Shown here: in pieces, positions 48,359 through 60,071 of the stretch
Layout of the letters: each line of letters begins with the position of its first letter
Position numbering within the stretch: the first letter of the stretch is position 1
Assembly (NCBI RefSeq): GCF_032854445.1
Contig: NC_088304.1
Coordinates: 20,473,704 to 20,537,703 of the forward strand
Length of the DNA stretch: 64,000 nucleotides
Origin: Liolophura sinensis
Lineage: Eukaryota > Mollusca > Polyplacophora > Chitonida > Chitonidae
Direction of reading: 5' to 3'
Program-made: the position numbers and the translations under genes
Notes under the pieces: generated by a model
Told to the model about the DNA's origin: nothing
What the model saw: the letters and a program-made list of their open reading frames with translations, nothing else
Databases searched by the model: none

Positions 48359-49377
48359 ACCAATATAGTTGTCACAGTCCACGCAGTTGTAAAGGTTCCC
48401 CAGCCTTTACTTTTTTTATTGGCGCATTCGTGGCAAAAAGCTTTTGACTGTGCGTCAAAGGTGTCTGGTGGGTCTTATGGGCAGTTTGATAGGGATTACC
48501 TTCCTGTCACCAATATGACAAACACACTGAGTTCGTTCTGTGGATGAAAATCTACACGTTGCCATAGGCACAGTCCGCCTTGTAAATTGTAACATGGCCA
48601 CTGATTTCTGTCGGGCGGTCCGTGTTCCTTCACCTTCATGACACGGATTATATCACTGCATTAGCGATATGTTTTTGAGTATATCGTTAAACAGCAATCG
48701 ATTAAGACGTCCTTTACATAAGTCCTTCTAATGCCTATCCTTAGAGAGAGAAAATACGTTTCTACCAGCAAAAACGAAAAGATCGTGGATGTGTGGAATT
48801 TTAGTGCGATTTGGCATGGGTTGTAATACTCCCACGGGTTGTACAAAAACATGTACAAATATCATGTCTGAAATCCGCCTACGTGAGTGTGGGGAATATC
48901 GGAGCGAATGCAGTGATTTTCCTCAATGTGGGAGGGTGTAATTGTCGAGTAAAAACGTTGACTTCTAATTGCTGGGACAGAAGAAGGACGGAATCATTCC
49001 CTGGATCAGCCCTGGTACCTAAGGATTTGCCCCCTCTCACTGTACGTGAGGCCGTGGTGACAATGAGCCGACGTTGACAACAAGCGTTCGTGCGACCGGT
49101 TTCGCTGTATAACGCTGGGAAGAAAAATAATTCATCTCCCACCAATGTGCAGAAGTGCATAGCTGTACGCCACAAGTGAAAACTTTTGCTAGTAACGTGC
49201 CAAAGGTCGTTGGTTTTCTCCATTCAACAATAAATCTGAGCCTTTCTTATCAGTGAAAAATTCGAACTTATGGTGATAAACAGCAATCAAAGCTTAACCC
49301 CGGTGAGACTATGAGTGCGCTGGACTGCATTGCAAGGTGTAATATGAAAAACATGAAATATAAAAAGCTGTTAATCT

Positions 49378-49405
49378 GGCGGGAGGGGGGAGGGGGGGGG
49401 GAGGT
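49378..49405 (+). repeat. G-tract expansion, potential G-quadruplex
   Basis: GGCGGGAGGGGGGAGGGGGGG continues to a third long G run. The matching site in E (about 40782-40795) reads AATCTTGGGTGATAATGTTG, so the tract is specific to F. Confidence 0.85.
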
Positions 49406-51282
49406 AATGTTGCTGGTGAGCTGATGTCTACGTATAAAGATCACTGACACCAATACTGTTATAGCCACAAAGTGAAGAAACACGGCATGTAAAATGTGAC
49501 CTAAGAATGGGTTTAAATAATGTCACCAGTCATCTGTACACGGGAAATCTTATTTTTCACAGCGCCCAGTAAATTCTAGACATAAACGGCGAGTTTTGAT
49601 TTTCTAATTTCCATTTTGTTTGTCTAACATGAACTTTGCAGGGTGCGTGCATAAAATCAATGCCCACCAAACCAGCACATCGGTCAAGCCTTTCACGAAT
49701 CCTGTAGACAAAGTGTAACATAAACCTATAGATGTTATGTATATTTTATAACGTGATAATGCATAAGCCATTTCAGGATTTTGTAATGAAAAAAAAATCC
49801 TCAGTGCATATTTTTTACATGGATTTCCTATTTTACAACGTACACATTTCAACACAATGAAAAAACTAGTATGTGGAGCGGCTAAAAATTCCTCTGAGAA
49901 AAATAAGACGCAGTAGTAAGATGTCTGCATTTTTCTTCAATGCTGCGCTTGAACAAACCTAAATCCACAGGGATAAACACGTCCCTAATGACGGAATTAT
50001 TCAGGCTGTCTGCGAAAACGGCAGGATTTTTATCACTTCTTTGTGTAAGTGCTATCTTCTGTTCGCTACCCGCCTGAGGTAGTTGGCACGCACGTCTGTT
50101 ACCAGTGCGCGACATTCCGTGGCATTATGAGCTCGGGGTGCTACAAAAACTAACATAAATCTCTGGTGTAGAGCGCCATTGTATCATGATTCTGCTGCAG
50201 CTTTAACACAAGGCTTTTGCTGATCTAGCAATACACTTATCACCTACTGGCATCAGCCCATGTGTTATTGAAAATTCAAGTACACAAGTAGTATATTTGT
50301 AAGTGGAAGTCAGATTAGCCTTCCAAAAACATTTGTGTCCATTAAATACTCTGATTACCAAATAATATTGTAAGCAAGTCAAAATGTGTAGACTATTTTT
50401 AAAGTTTACAAATTTTAGCTTTATTATTCGGAGAATGATGCTACAAGTCTATGTGTCGAGCCAGACATTCGTATACCACGCATCAACAAAGTTGGACATT
50501 CTGGGACAGTTATCGCAAGGCCAATTCCCAAAACAACGTTTAATACAAACTACAAAAGAACTAAGAAAGTATATAAAGTAGAAAAATAGGATCGTACAAG
50601 GAGAAGTCAAAATTTTTAGGACATTGTGTTTTCAGAGTTCTGGTCATAATTTGACAACGCTATCTCAAGTGTACTCACGAACGTGTAGTTCGAAACTGAA
50701 TTTGAGCCAGTAAATTTGATGTAAGAGTAGAAAGATTAAGTTTTGTTTTCGGCCTATCAACAGAGAACTGAAGTAATCACGTTTGGAGAGATAACCATGC
50801 ATTGAAAGCCAGGAAAACTGATTAGACTGATATTTGCTAACCGTACCTCACGAGAGAGTTAATCTAACTGGTGCCCTAACATTTTATTCAGGGGATTTTT
50901 CTCTCTTTTTTAAACTGTGGTGTCTTTATCAGTCGACTTCGCGTCATAAATTTTTAACAGACATCGTTTGTTAGTTACATGTGTTATGTGAAATGCAGCA
51001 TTGTGTATGTTTACCTTCTCAGAAGCAGTGACATTTGGTAATATCTGTTTGCTTGCGTTGGTACCGTTTTCCTGTCGCAGGATATGCAGGACCTATTCTG
51101 CACCGTTGCATATTTACCTTGAGCTGTAGTGCTACAGCCAGAGTATGAGATGAATGTGCATCCGTACAGTTGAAATGCTATCTTTATCACTTAAAAGAAA
51201 TATAACAGGAAAATTATTATTATGAGGGAAAACACAGATATGTATCTGAGATACCGTTGATTTTTTAATTTCTTCATGTATT

Positions 51283-51420
51283 TATTTGATTGGTGTAATA
51301 CGCCATACTCAAGAATATTTTACTGATACGACGTCGGCAAGCGCAGTGATCTCATGAGTGAGAGGCTTTTGGATCATTGCGTCGCGCTGGCACGCTGATC
51401 ACCTCTACCACGGAGGCCCC
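51283..51420 (-). mobile_element. SINE shared with E, internally deleted in F
   Basis: It has the tail and 3' body (TATTTATTTGATTGGTGTAA, GATACGACGTCGGCAAGC) then jumps to the head region (GAGTGAGAGGCTTTTGGATC, ending CCACGGAGGCCCC). About 120 bases of body present in the E partner (42567-42828) are missing. Confidence 0.88.
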
Positions 51421-53691
51421 GACTGACTGTAAGAAAATGTTACAGTGAACCAAATTAAATACGTTGTACGTACATGTGGATAGAATATCCACGACCAATA
51501 TAATCCGAAGGGAGAGTAGAAATTGTAAGAGTATTAATGACTCAAATAGAAATCGTAGGTATCTTTACTTTTGGAATTTCCGCCATTTTTCCACCCAGAC
51601 ACAGGGTAAATAATGTCAATATCTTGGCGTAACCGACATCGCTATTGACGGCAAATCACGCGTTCCAGTGTATAGATATTTTGGTAAGTAAGCAAATGAT
51701 TTAAATATTGCTATGCGTATCTCACTGAGAATGTAAATTCGGAGGATGAAGGGATAAAACGAACCTTGAGAGAATCGAGTTAGAGCGGTCGTGGAGAATG
51801 TTAGAACAAGATAGAATAAATTGGGTGTGACAAGCAGAATAATACGGTGCCGTGATGTAAGGCTTTACTGAATTATGTTAGCTGTACTAAACATGAATTT
51901 GCCTACTATTAGCGATCACACGATACAGGCTTGCAGACGGGAGTGAGGACGGCAATGGATGTGTTGAGTTCCTGGGTTTGGTTCAAAGCAAGAGAGATTC
52001 TTGTACTCTCAAAAACGTTTGGCCACATGTAACAAGGGTTTCAACAACACATTGTCAATTTTGGGCGAAACTTTGCCTTTGTCCATTGAAACATCAAGTA
52101 TGCAAGACATAAGGATCTACAGGGAGGAGGAAATGGCGTTGTTGGATTAAACCAAAGATCACACTTGTCTGTAGGTTTACAATAAATCACGGATATAATT
52201 TACCCCTCTTTAAAGCTCATATCATTCACAATATCTAAACTACCAACCGTTGGCAAGTTACTTACGGACATTTTTACGTGTAGCGTACACATATGCACAC
52301 AATAACAGAGGGAGAGAGAGTCGACACAAACATACCAACATTTTTATGCACACCATGAACGGCTCTATTGATTATTTTCTGGTCCAGGTTACTTTCGCCC
52401 GTATTAAATATGTCCCCTCCATACTAGGGTTGCAAGTTTGCCGGCGAGACATTCAGCAATAATCGTTCATTTAACCCTTCCTTTAGTCTAGGCCTGTGCT
52501 AACAAAACAAGGTGTAATGGTTATTAAAGTTTGATACATCGTTGCACCGATTTGGTTTTTAGCTACTGAAACAAGAAAAGGGGAGATGTGCTACCTTTCC
52601 GTGTTCATGACGTGGATATCTGTATACGTGTTACAGTATTTTTTCTTTGCCAAGAGCCAAACACACCATCATATCATGAATTCGCTGCATGCCGTTTATC
52701 TTTACCATAACAATTTTCCATTTTGCCGATTATATGACGTGCTATCCGTATGTGGTTGGCTTTACGAGCGACCAGGCTTCCGTGCACATTCGCCTACAGC
52801 CATCAGACTAATTTGCGGTCTGATATAAGTTGATGATTTAATTTACAGTATTAACTATGGACACACGCTAGGTACAATGCAAGCGGTCAGGATAGCTATA
52901 CCTTATTTTTTCATATTTTTAACATTCTAGAGCCATACCATGATTCACACCCTGATTTAGTGTCAGTACCCCTTCTATATCGCTAAGCATTTACAATCCA
53001 CCCAGTAATCTTGACAATACTTAGGAATATATCAGCGGCTGTCTCAGACTTTTATATTCGTATGTATTAAATCTACGTGTACTTCAGGCAAGGACTGCCC
53101 CTGTGTTTGCCTTTTGCACAATGGACACTAAATTTGAATTTCTCTCTGATTATTCATATCTCATATATACTCTTTCCAAGTTGAATGTTTGGAACAGTTT
53201 AGACGGTTACGTTTAATATCCACACTAAACATTGTGATACAATCTCGGTGAAGAAACAATGTGATCCCTTCTCTAAGAACAATATTTATGTAGTTATGAG
53301 ATTGGTGTTTTCCGGCAACCACACGGGAATTTTATGCATGCGATGGCGCTGGTTGACGTCATACTGTACTGAACACCTTTATGGGTTGAGAATTCTGGTG
53401 TGTCAGTGGTGCTCTTGGCGAGTTACTGAGTAACATTGCCTGCAAACAATAACATGGGCAAAACGTAAGGTGAGGAATCATGGACAGTGAACAATGACTG
53501 AGGTACTTCCAAATCAAATCATTATTGAATTATGATAATACCGCAGAGTACGAGGCACGTCAAGTTTTTTTTTAACATTATGAAAAAGCGAGATTTTCAC
53601 CGAGATCTTGTAAATAGACAACCCGCCTGTATAAAAAGTTTTAAACTTTCTTGATCTGCAATAAACACACTGAATTTTGTTCGCGAATTAA

Positions 53692-53945
53692 TTTATGTAT
53701 TTATTTGATTGGTTTTACGTCGTACTCAAGAATATTTCAGATATACAACAGCGGCCAACATTATGGTGGGAGGAAACCGGGCAAAGCCTGGTGCAAAGCC
53801 TGGTGCAAAGCGCACGACCATCCGCAGGTTGCTGCAGGATCTTCCCGCGTACGGCCGGAGAGGAAGCCAGCATAAACTGGACTTAAACTAACACCGACCG
53901 CATTGGTGAGAGGCTGCTGGGTCATTACGCAGCACTGTTCAGGAT
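53692..53945 (-). mobile_element. SINE, 5'-truncated, F-specific
   Basis: It has TTTATTTGATTGGTTTTACG, CAACAGCGGCCAACATTATG, AGGTTGCTGCAGGATCTTCC and GGAGAGGAAGCCAGCATAAA. It ends at GGTCATTACGCAGC without the first part of the tRNA head. A 12-bp unit GCCTGGTGCAAA is tandemly duplicated (about 53787-53810). Confidence 0.92.
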
Positions 53946-54990
53946 ACAAAACTCACATACATGTATTAATCCATCGGCACCATGGTTTTTATGACTAATT
54001 ACGATTATGATGTTGTTGTGCGTGCGGAAGACTGAGTGTAACAAATACTGAATTTCAGCATACATTAAGAATAAGTATGGAGTAAAACAAATCGAATTCT
54101 GTTTGTCGAAAATTTACACTATATATACATCAGAGTTCATTGTTTGTTAGCAACAAGAATGCAAATTACAGAAACACTATTCTCTTCCAGCTAGAAGCAA
54201 AACCAATGCCGTAACTTGATAATCTGTAATGACAAAGTACAGCCTTTGCCATGTCCTTCGAAACATTAAATGACAACAGATTTTGGACAATATTTTTTTT
54301 TTCGTCACAAAGACGAGACAATGTCCATTAATGGTTCACGACGTGTCATATGAACATGTCCAGAGCATTGTAGAAAAGAAACAAGTTCGTTTGTGCCATT
54401 TGGTTTCTAGGCTTCAATAAGGACCAGATGCTGCAAACGTTTTGCCAAACAAATGATATGAACTCTTTAGTGTACTATTTCCCGCTTTGACAATAGTACT
54501 GTGGCGAGTGATAATAAAGCTATACGTGCTGTATAAAAATTAATATTCCCCCGCCAGTGTTCAATGCCCAAAGTCGTTTCGCTTTAACACTGCGAAGACA
54601 TCTCTAAAACCAGCATTAAATAACAGTCAATCAATTTATCCCAGGCTGTTGAGTGTGTAGGCTGAATTATTGAACACTGGTGTTCTCAGTAATGCCACCG
54701 AGGGACATACAGACGCCGGCACATATGGATATTGTGCTGAGAGAGCATGTAGTCGTATATCACGGTAATATGACAACCGACACTTGACATGGAAATGTTA
54801 CCAGTGTCTGGAGAACATTTGGTTAAGTGATTGTGACATGTCCGTAGATCGATCGGCACCAGCCTGGATATATTCGTGCCTGGTAAGGGTTTATATCGAG
54901 ATTAACAGACTACCTGTTTTCCCGAATGTGAAGTGGGTCAGAGAACGTCTGTGTTGTAAAATGAAAGGGCATTTAGGCAAGCCACGCCCA

Positions 54991-56560
54991 CCGATCCACG
55001 TAAACAATCAAATGTTAATTTTATAACAGTAACATTGATAATAATAATAATAATATAAAAATACGTATAACTTTACTTAAAAAATATATACCAAAATTGC
55101 AGCACTAAACAGGTAGCTATAACAGTTTGTCACTTAAATACAGAATTTGAATCTACTATGCTTCTAGTTTAGATAAGATACAAACACTGTAGTTCTGCCA
55201 GCACGTGATACATCCAAATCTACACGTGCCTGTATCAGTCATCACCTATAATACATATTTGATAGACTCATAAAGAATTGTATCTAAACATTTCACCACA
55301 AAGTAAAGAAATATTAAGGCTACTTGGGTAAGGATTCAGGGGAAAGTCTAAAAATCACAAAATTTGCTAGATGAAGTTTCTAAAACTGAATGTATATCTT
55401 GAAAATATTTATTTGCCAGTTTATTTGCAATCGCCAATCCCTTCCAGACATCCAGTTCAACTCGGCAATTAAACATTATTAATTTCGCATTCGATGAGAT
55501 TTCGGTTGCTAGAATAATGCCAACGGAGATAAAATATTGAATTATTAATGATCCGATCTTCAAGGGGAAATCCTGCGAAATTTTGGAATGCCTTCGCATT
55601 CATTTTGGTTTTTACTCAGGAAATTGCCAAAATGCGCAATGAAAAATTTTGTCATCTGCATACTGTATTTAAGTATTTGTGATGTAGCTATTGTCAGAAT
55701 GACTTCAGAGATTGACTCATGTATAGTTATTGCATTAATTGAAACCCTTACTTGGTTGGTTTTGCGGCAATCTGTTAACCCCTGACTAGTGAGGGCACAT
55801 GCTTAAATCTAACGCATGTTAATTTGGCTGAGGCTTGAAGTCATTGCCAGTCTCCATCCCCCTAGCCTAGTGATTAGTGTTCTATAGTACTACAATAAAC
55901 CAAGAACTTTTCTAAGCATTGAGCATTTTGTCCGTTGTTTTTTTTTTACACATTTACATCCTTAATACGTTTTACTCTTCAACATGCTTAGTCGTTTAAC
56001 ATATTCCTAAACACACGTCTTGGCTCTCTCAAGACGAAAACATGTTCAGCGTCTAAACATGTCAAAGGAAACCAGTATATATAAGAATAACTAATGAAAA
56101 GAATGTTTAGGACAAACGTAGGAAACAAATGGAATATATTTATTTTCATCTCACATTTACATACTGTGGCTCACAGAGGCCTATATTAATACATTGCGTT
56201 AAAATGAATATTTAGAAATAAGATAAAAGAAAAACCGATTTATAACTTTGCATGTAATACACAAAAAATAAGCCTGAATTTACCTGATCTTATACAGAAT
56301 AGAATGTATCTATTGATTGTGACTCATACTGTGGGGTACATTCAAAAAGAAAAAGGTAATTTTCCACGTGAAACCTGCTGCAAGACAAGTTCTAAGTACA
56401 ATATAACATATTTTATATTAACAAAAATAAAGTAATCAGTTTTAAAAAAGTCAATGTATTTTCAGATATACAAACAGTAAAGTTCAAAATTTAAACTGAA
56501 AACATCCAGCTCTTACAGAAGTCGGTGTACTGGATGATGGCCCACAGAAATTTAAACTTT
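54991..56560. other. Low-copy AT-rich DNA, no supported gene
   Basis: It begins with a short AATAATAAT tract (about 55038-55053). I see no repeat match to E or F although its position follows F. Short frames lack recognisable motifs. Confidence 0.4.
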
Positions 56561-56569
56561 ACAGCGATT

Positions 56570-56799
56570 GTTTATTTATTCTACTGGTGTTTTACGCCAT
56601 ACTTAAGAATATTTCACTTATACGACGGCGGCCACTCTTATGGTGGGAGGAAACCGGACAGAGCCCCGGGGGGAAACCCACGACCATCGGCACGTTTCTG
56701 GCAGACCTTCCCACGTATGGCCGGAGAGGAAGCCAGCATGAGCTGGACTTGAACTCACAGCGACAGCATTGGTCAGAGGCTCCTGGGTCATTACGCCAT
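56570..56799 (-). mobile_element. SINE, 5'-truncated, 7-bp target duplication
   Basis: It is a well-conserved body from TTTATTTATTCTACTGGTG to GAGGCTCCTGGGTCATTACG on the - strand, lacking the start of the tRNA head. AGCGATT flanks it exactly (56563-56569 and 56800-56806). Confidence 0.93.
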
Positions 56800-56809
56800 A
56801 GCGATTAAT

Positions 56810-57750
56810 ACAAGTCAATTTTAAAAGAACCTGTGATGAAATAACTGTATTGCTGAATGTGTATCAGTTTCCATATTCGCTGTATATTTTATACAGTTAA
56901 AAATAGCAAAAAAAACAAGCCTCATCGGAAAGAGGATTTGTTATCAGGAAGCTCGTAGAATTTTGGGTATGGTGTATCTCAAACCAGTAATTCTCCATTA
57001 ATAAAAGTTGTAGGGAAAGTTTTAAATATGAATACTTACATACATCCTATCCCAAATCAGATGGCATTTGTCCACCCTTTATAAGAGCATGGTGTAGTGG
57101 GCTCTTTTGCCGGCTCTGCAAGTGAACTTTCCTCAGGGCACAAAATAATGCAATGGGTAAGTGCACAAAAAACACAAAAATTAAAACCAGTTATCTTACT
57201 AATCAGAATTATAATTCGTTTTACAGAAACAGAAGAGTATCGAATTATAAACACATAAGGAAGACAGCATTGCATACTTAAAAAGCCATACCTACATCTG
57301 TTTCTACGGTTAGCTCTGGCTCCTCCTTCCCGTTTGTGACGAACTTCGCCGCCAATCACGGCCTGCTCAACTTCACTCATATTGCTCTATCATTGCTGTA
57401 TTACCTCAAGACCACTTTCCACTTCATACGTCTATTAAATCAGAAACAAAGAGCAAAGGTCAAGGTCAATAATCTTCATGGCAAATGTTTAAATATTTAA
57501 CTACTTGTATTAATGTATCAGGGTATTTCAAAAACACAGCAAACAATGTCCATCTGTGAGGATAGCTAAACAACCAAAATAGTTAACAAGGTTAAAAAAC
57601 GTGTGTGTTAAAACTACCAAGAATACACCAATGCGTGCTTCAGTTTTCAGTCTGCTGGATGCAATAATATGAGAATAATCTAACAGGCTAAGATACTTGG
57701 GCTTAGGAATGAAAAAAGCTATTCTTTCACAATGCCTGATTTAGAACTGC
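56810..57750. other. No recognisable feature
   Basis: I found no repeat or RNA gene. The - strand frame at 57057-57380 has no domain signature. Confidence 0.4.
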
Positions 57751-57759
57751 TAATAAATT

Positions 57760-57909
57760 TATTTATTTGATTGGTGTTTTACGACGTACTCAGAAATATT
57801 TCCCTTATGCGACGGCGGCCAGCATTATAGTGGGAAGAAACCGGGCCGAGCCCGGGGGAAACCCACGACCATCCGCAGTTTGCTGAAAGACCTTCCCACG
57901 TGCGGCCTC
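57760..57909 (-). mobile_element. SINE, 5'-truncated, 7-bp target duplication
   Basis: It has TTTGATTGGTGTTTTACGAC, CGACGGCGGCCAGCATTATA, CCCACGACCATCCGCAGTTT and CTTCCCACGTGCGGCC. ATAAATT flanks at 57753-57759 and 57910-57916, although the left copy overlaps the AT-rich tail. Confidence 0.9.
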
Positions 57910-58285
57910 ATAAATTGGCACGCGTATATATTACACAATACTACGGAAACATTTTAAACCACTAAACTAGTTGAGAACATATACACAAACAGAATTCAAT
58001 GATACTCACTTCACTGCCTCTGTCAGTCATAAGATCAAAACAAGGATATCAAGTTTCTGTACAGCTGATGCCCAACCGTGCCCCACGAAATCATTGTTTA
58101 GGTTAGAATTCAGCAGGTAGAATTCCTTTTCATCCTGCAAACATGCAACACAGTGTTACAGAATGTAATAGATATGTTTTCATCAGTGCCAGGGAATACT
58201 ATTATGTTATTAAATTGTTTTCATTATCAGTTTTGCTATGGGTTCTGAACCAGTTGTATGGTAATTAAAAACAGTGTATCCTCTT

Positions 58286-58508
58286 CACACATTAAATGGA
58301 ATATATTTCATGAGATATAATTTTAAGCAGTATTATTAAGTTTTTAAGTCTAATAACACACTTTTCAAATTTCCAAATGCTCTTAACACATTATGTGGAA
58401 TATATTTCATGAATGAGATATAATTTTAAGCAGTATTATTAAGTTTTTTTTTATTTCACTTGTGCTGGATCAACGTAAGTCTAATAACACAATTTTCAAA
58501 TTTCCATT
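58286..58508 (+). repeat. Direct tandem duplication (about 100-bp unit)
   Basis: The first unit (about 58286-58380) and second (about 58386-58508) share GGAATATATTTCATGA, GAGATATAATTTTAAGCAGT, ATTATTAAGTTTTT, GTCTAATAACACA and TTTTCAAATTTCC. The second unit has about 30 extra bases (TTTATTTCACTTGTGCTGGA onward). It lies about 30 bases left of the Tc1 element. Confidence 0.88.
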
Positions 58509-58539
58509 CTTCTTACTAGTTAAGTAAGCCAGACATATA

Positions 58540-58562
58540 CTATCCAAAAAAAGAAACGCATA
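58540..58562 (+). repeat. Tc1 left terminal inverted repeat
   Basis: It is 23 bases, identical to the reverse complement of 60047-60069. Similarity beyond base 23 is weak. Confidence 0.97.
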
Positions 58563-58801
58563 GGTGTTTTGTTTTATTTTAAAATGAAATAAATACATTT
58601 TGTCTTCATTTCATGAGCAAAATGTGTTTTAATACTGTTAATAATCACAGTTAGCACACATTTTATTCCTCAAAACATTTCTTGGTTGAAAATGTTGAGT
58701 TTGGAGGCCGTTTTTGGAAGAAGTAAAAAATACAGCACCACACTGCATCACGTGCAGTCTTACACGCCGAACTTACGCATGGAAAGCATGCAGTGTGTGA
58801 C

Positions 58802-58808
58802 TATAAAA
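58802..58808 (+). promoter_or_regulatory. Candidate TATA box of the transposase gene
   Basis: TATAAAA lies 58 bases upstream of the ATG at 58867, inside the element, with no upstream ATG between it and the start. Spacing fits a core promoter with a short leader. This is an inference from position only. Confidence 0.45.
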
Positions 58809-58866
58809 CCGCAACTTCGGGCCGGAAATCGGCGTCTTTCAAGTGGTGTTTTCAAGCTGATTCAAC

Positions 58867-59874
58867 ATGCCACGTCTTGACACTGTCACAAGAAATATTG
58901 CCATTGGAAGACTTCAAGCTGGAGAGTCCCAATCGTCCATTTCTAGGCGTCTACACGTCAGCCAGAGCACAATTTCACGGCTTGCTGCCCGCTACAACAA
59001 TACTGGGACAACAAATGACCGTCGGCGTTCAGGTCGACCACGTGTCACTACAGCAGCCCAAGATCGCTACATAAGGGTCCTCCATTTGCGTGACCGTTGT
59101 GCTACAGCTGAAAGCACAGCAGCCAGCATACCGGGACTGAGGAGGATATCAGGTCAGACAGTGCGGAACAGGCTGAGGGAACATGGACTGAGAGCCAGGA
59201 GGCCCTATGTTGGGATCGTGCTGCGTCCTCACCATCGCGCCAATCGCCTCCGATGGTGTAACAACGTGACTGCATGGAACCTACGCAACTGGCGACGCAT
59301 TTGGTTCAGTGATGAGTCCAGATTCCTATTGCAGAGACGTGATGGTAGAAACCGGGTTTACAGACGTGCTCACGAACGTTATGCCCCTAACTGCGTACGC
59401 CAAGTGGACAGATTTGGTGGAGGGAGTGTGATGATGTGGGCAGCAATATCGTATACTGGTCGTACAAATCTTGTCCACGTTCAGGGATATCTTACGGCCG
59501 TACGCTACCGAGACACCATCCTGCAGCCACACCTCTTACCTGTTATTGACGTTCAGCGGGAGTTGTTCCAGCAGGACAACGCCAGACCGCACACGGCACG
59601 TGTCACAAGGGACTTCCTCGCCGAAAACAATGTAAATGTGCTACCCTGGCCGTCCCGTTCCCCGGATCTTAACCCAATTGAGCATCTGTGTGATGAACTT
59701 GATCGACGTCTACGCCAACGCCAACCTCAACCCCAAACGCTTCAAGAGCAAGTTGCATGTTTGCAGGAGGAGTGGCAGAACATTCCCCAGGCCTCTATCC
59801 AGCGTCTCATCCAGTCCATGACAAGGCGTGTCAGAATTGTTATTCGTGCCCGTGGTGGTCACAACAGATACTGA
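58867..59874 (+). CDS. Tc1-family transposase, DD34E, intact
   Basis: This 335-residue protein has the usual length of Tc1-like transposases. It binds the element's terminal inverted repeats and catalyses excision and integration at TA. Residues about 20-40 form the first helix-turn-helix (SQSSISRRLHVSQSTISRL). The basic linker RRRSGRPR is at residues 52-59. A second DNA-binding helical region lies at about 65-115, ending GLRARRPY. The catalytic core holds FSDES with D149, the family box GGGSVMMWAA at 184-193, QQDNARPHT with D237 and NPIEHL with E272. There are 34 residues between the second Asp and the Glu. C275 stands where most relatives have Trp. The start is the ATG after the TATA box and precedes the complete first helix-turn-helix. 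The frame ends with TGA at 59872 inside the element. No intron is seen. Whether it is active cannot be told from sequence. Confidence 0.97.
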   Translation: MPRLDTVTRNIAIGRLQAGESQSSISRRLHVSQSTISRLAARYNNTGTTNDRRRSGRPRVTTAAQDRYIRVLHLRDRCATAESTAASIPGLRRISGQTVRNRLREHGLRARRPYVGIVLRPHHRANRLRWCNNVTAWNLRNWRRIWFSDESRFLLQRRDGRNRVYRRAHERYAPNCVRQVDRFGGGSVMMWAAISYTGRTNLVHVQGYLTAVRYRDTILQPHLLPVIDVQRELFQQDNARPHTARVTRDFLAENNVNVLPWPSRSPDLNPIEHLCDELDRRLRQRQPQPQTLQEQVACLQEEWQNIPQASIQRLIQSMTRRVRIVIRARGGHNRY

Positions 59875-60046
59875 CATTCCACTCAAGTGGGAGACTCATT
59901 GTGAGTGTCTTACCTTAAGCTGATGGCCTTGTTGTCTAGATATGGACCCTTCCTTAATCTGTGTAAAAAAATATTTGCAGAATAGCAATTCTTATTTAGT
60001 TATGCATAATTGAAAAGACTGCATCACCTCCGCAAAAAAACCGGGT

Positions 60047-60069
60047 TATGCGTTTCTTTTTTTGGATAG
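60047..60069 (-). repeat. Tc1 right terminal inverted repeat
   Basis: It is the exact reverse complement of 58540-58562, followed by the TA target duplication. Confidence 0.97.
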
Positions 60070-60071
60070 TA

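Larger units (their letters stand above)
46130..54990. repeat. Segmental copy F of the EF(G) tandem duplication
   Basis: It is collinear with E as listed there. F-specific additions are the long-inverted-repeat element (47190-48029), a SINE (48119-48358), a G-tract (49378-49405) and a SINE (about 53692-53945). F lacks R3 and the 145-bp tandem duplication found in E. It contains no convincing gene. Confidence 0.9.
58540..60069 (+). mobile_element. Intact Tc1-type DNA transposon, 1530 bp
   Basis: The element has perfect 23-bp terminal inverted repeats (CTATCCAAAAAAAGAAACGC plus ATA). A TA dinucleotide flanks each end (58538-58539 and 60070-60071), and the transposase frame is uninterrupted. 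Identical ends and an open frame suggest a young, possibly still mobile copy. Its base composition is richer in G+C than the AT-rich surroundings. It moves by cut-and-paste into TA sites, as established for the Tc1/mariner superfamily. Confidence 0.97.

Noticed and set aside
41281-50115. Antisense frame shared by E (41281-41568) and F (49882-50115) with a conserved FKRS.EEKCRHL block
   Set aside because: In the block I compared codon by codon, four of five changes alter the amino acid, and there is no known domain. It is treated as duplicated non-coding DNA.
43646-52462. A 70-codon frame open in both E (43646-43858) and F (52250-52462), ending in the same residues
   Set aside because: It opens with TTG, not ATG. 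Of about 20 base differences only about three are silent, so there is no sign of protein-level constraint; it stays open because the copies are young and similar.
59326-59532. Antisense and alternate-frame open frames over the Tc1 transposase (also 58793-59074 and 59636-59821)
   Set aside because: They are shadows of the intact transposase gene.
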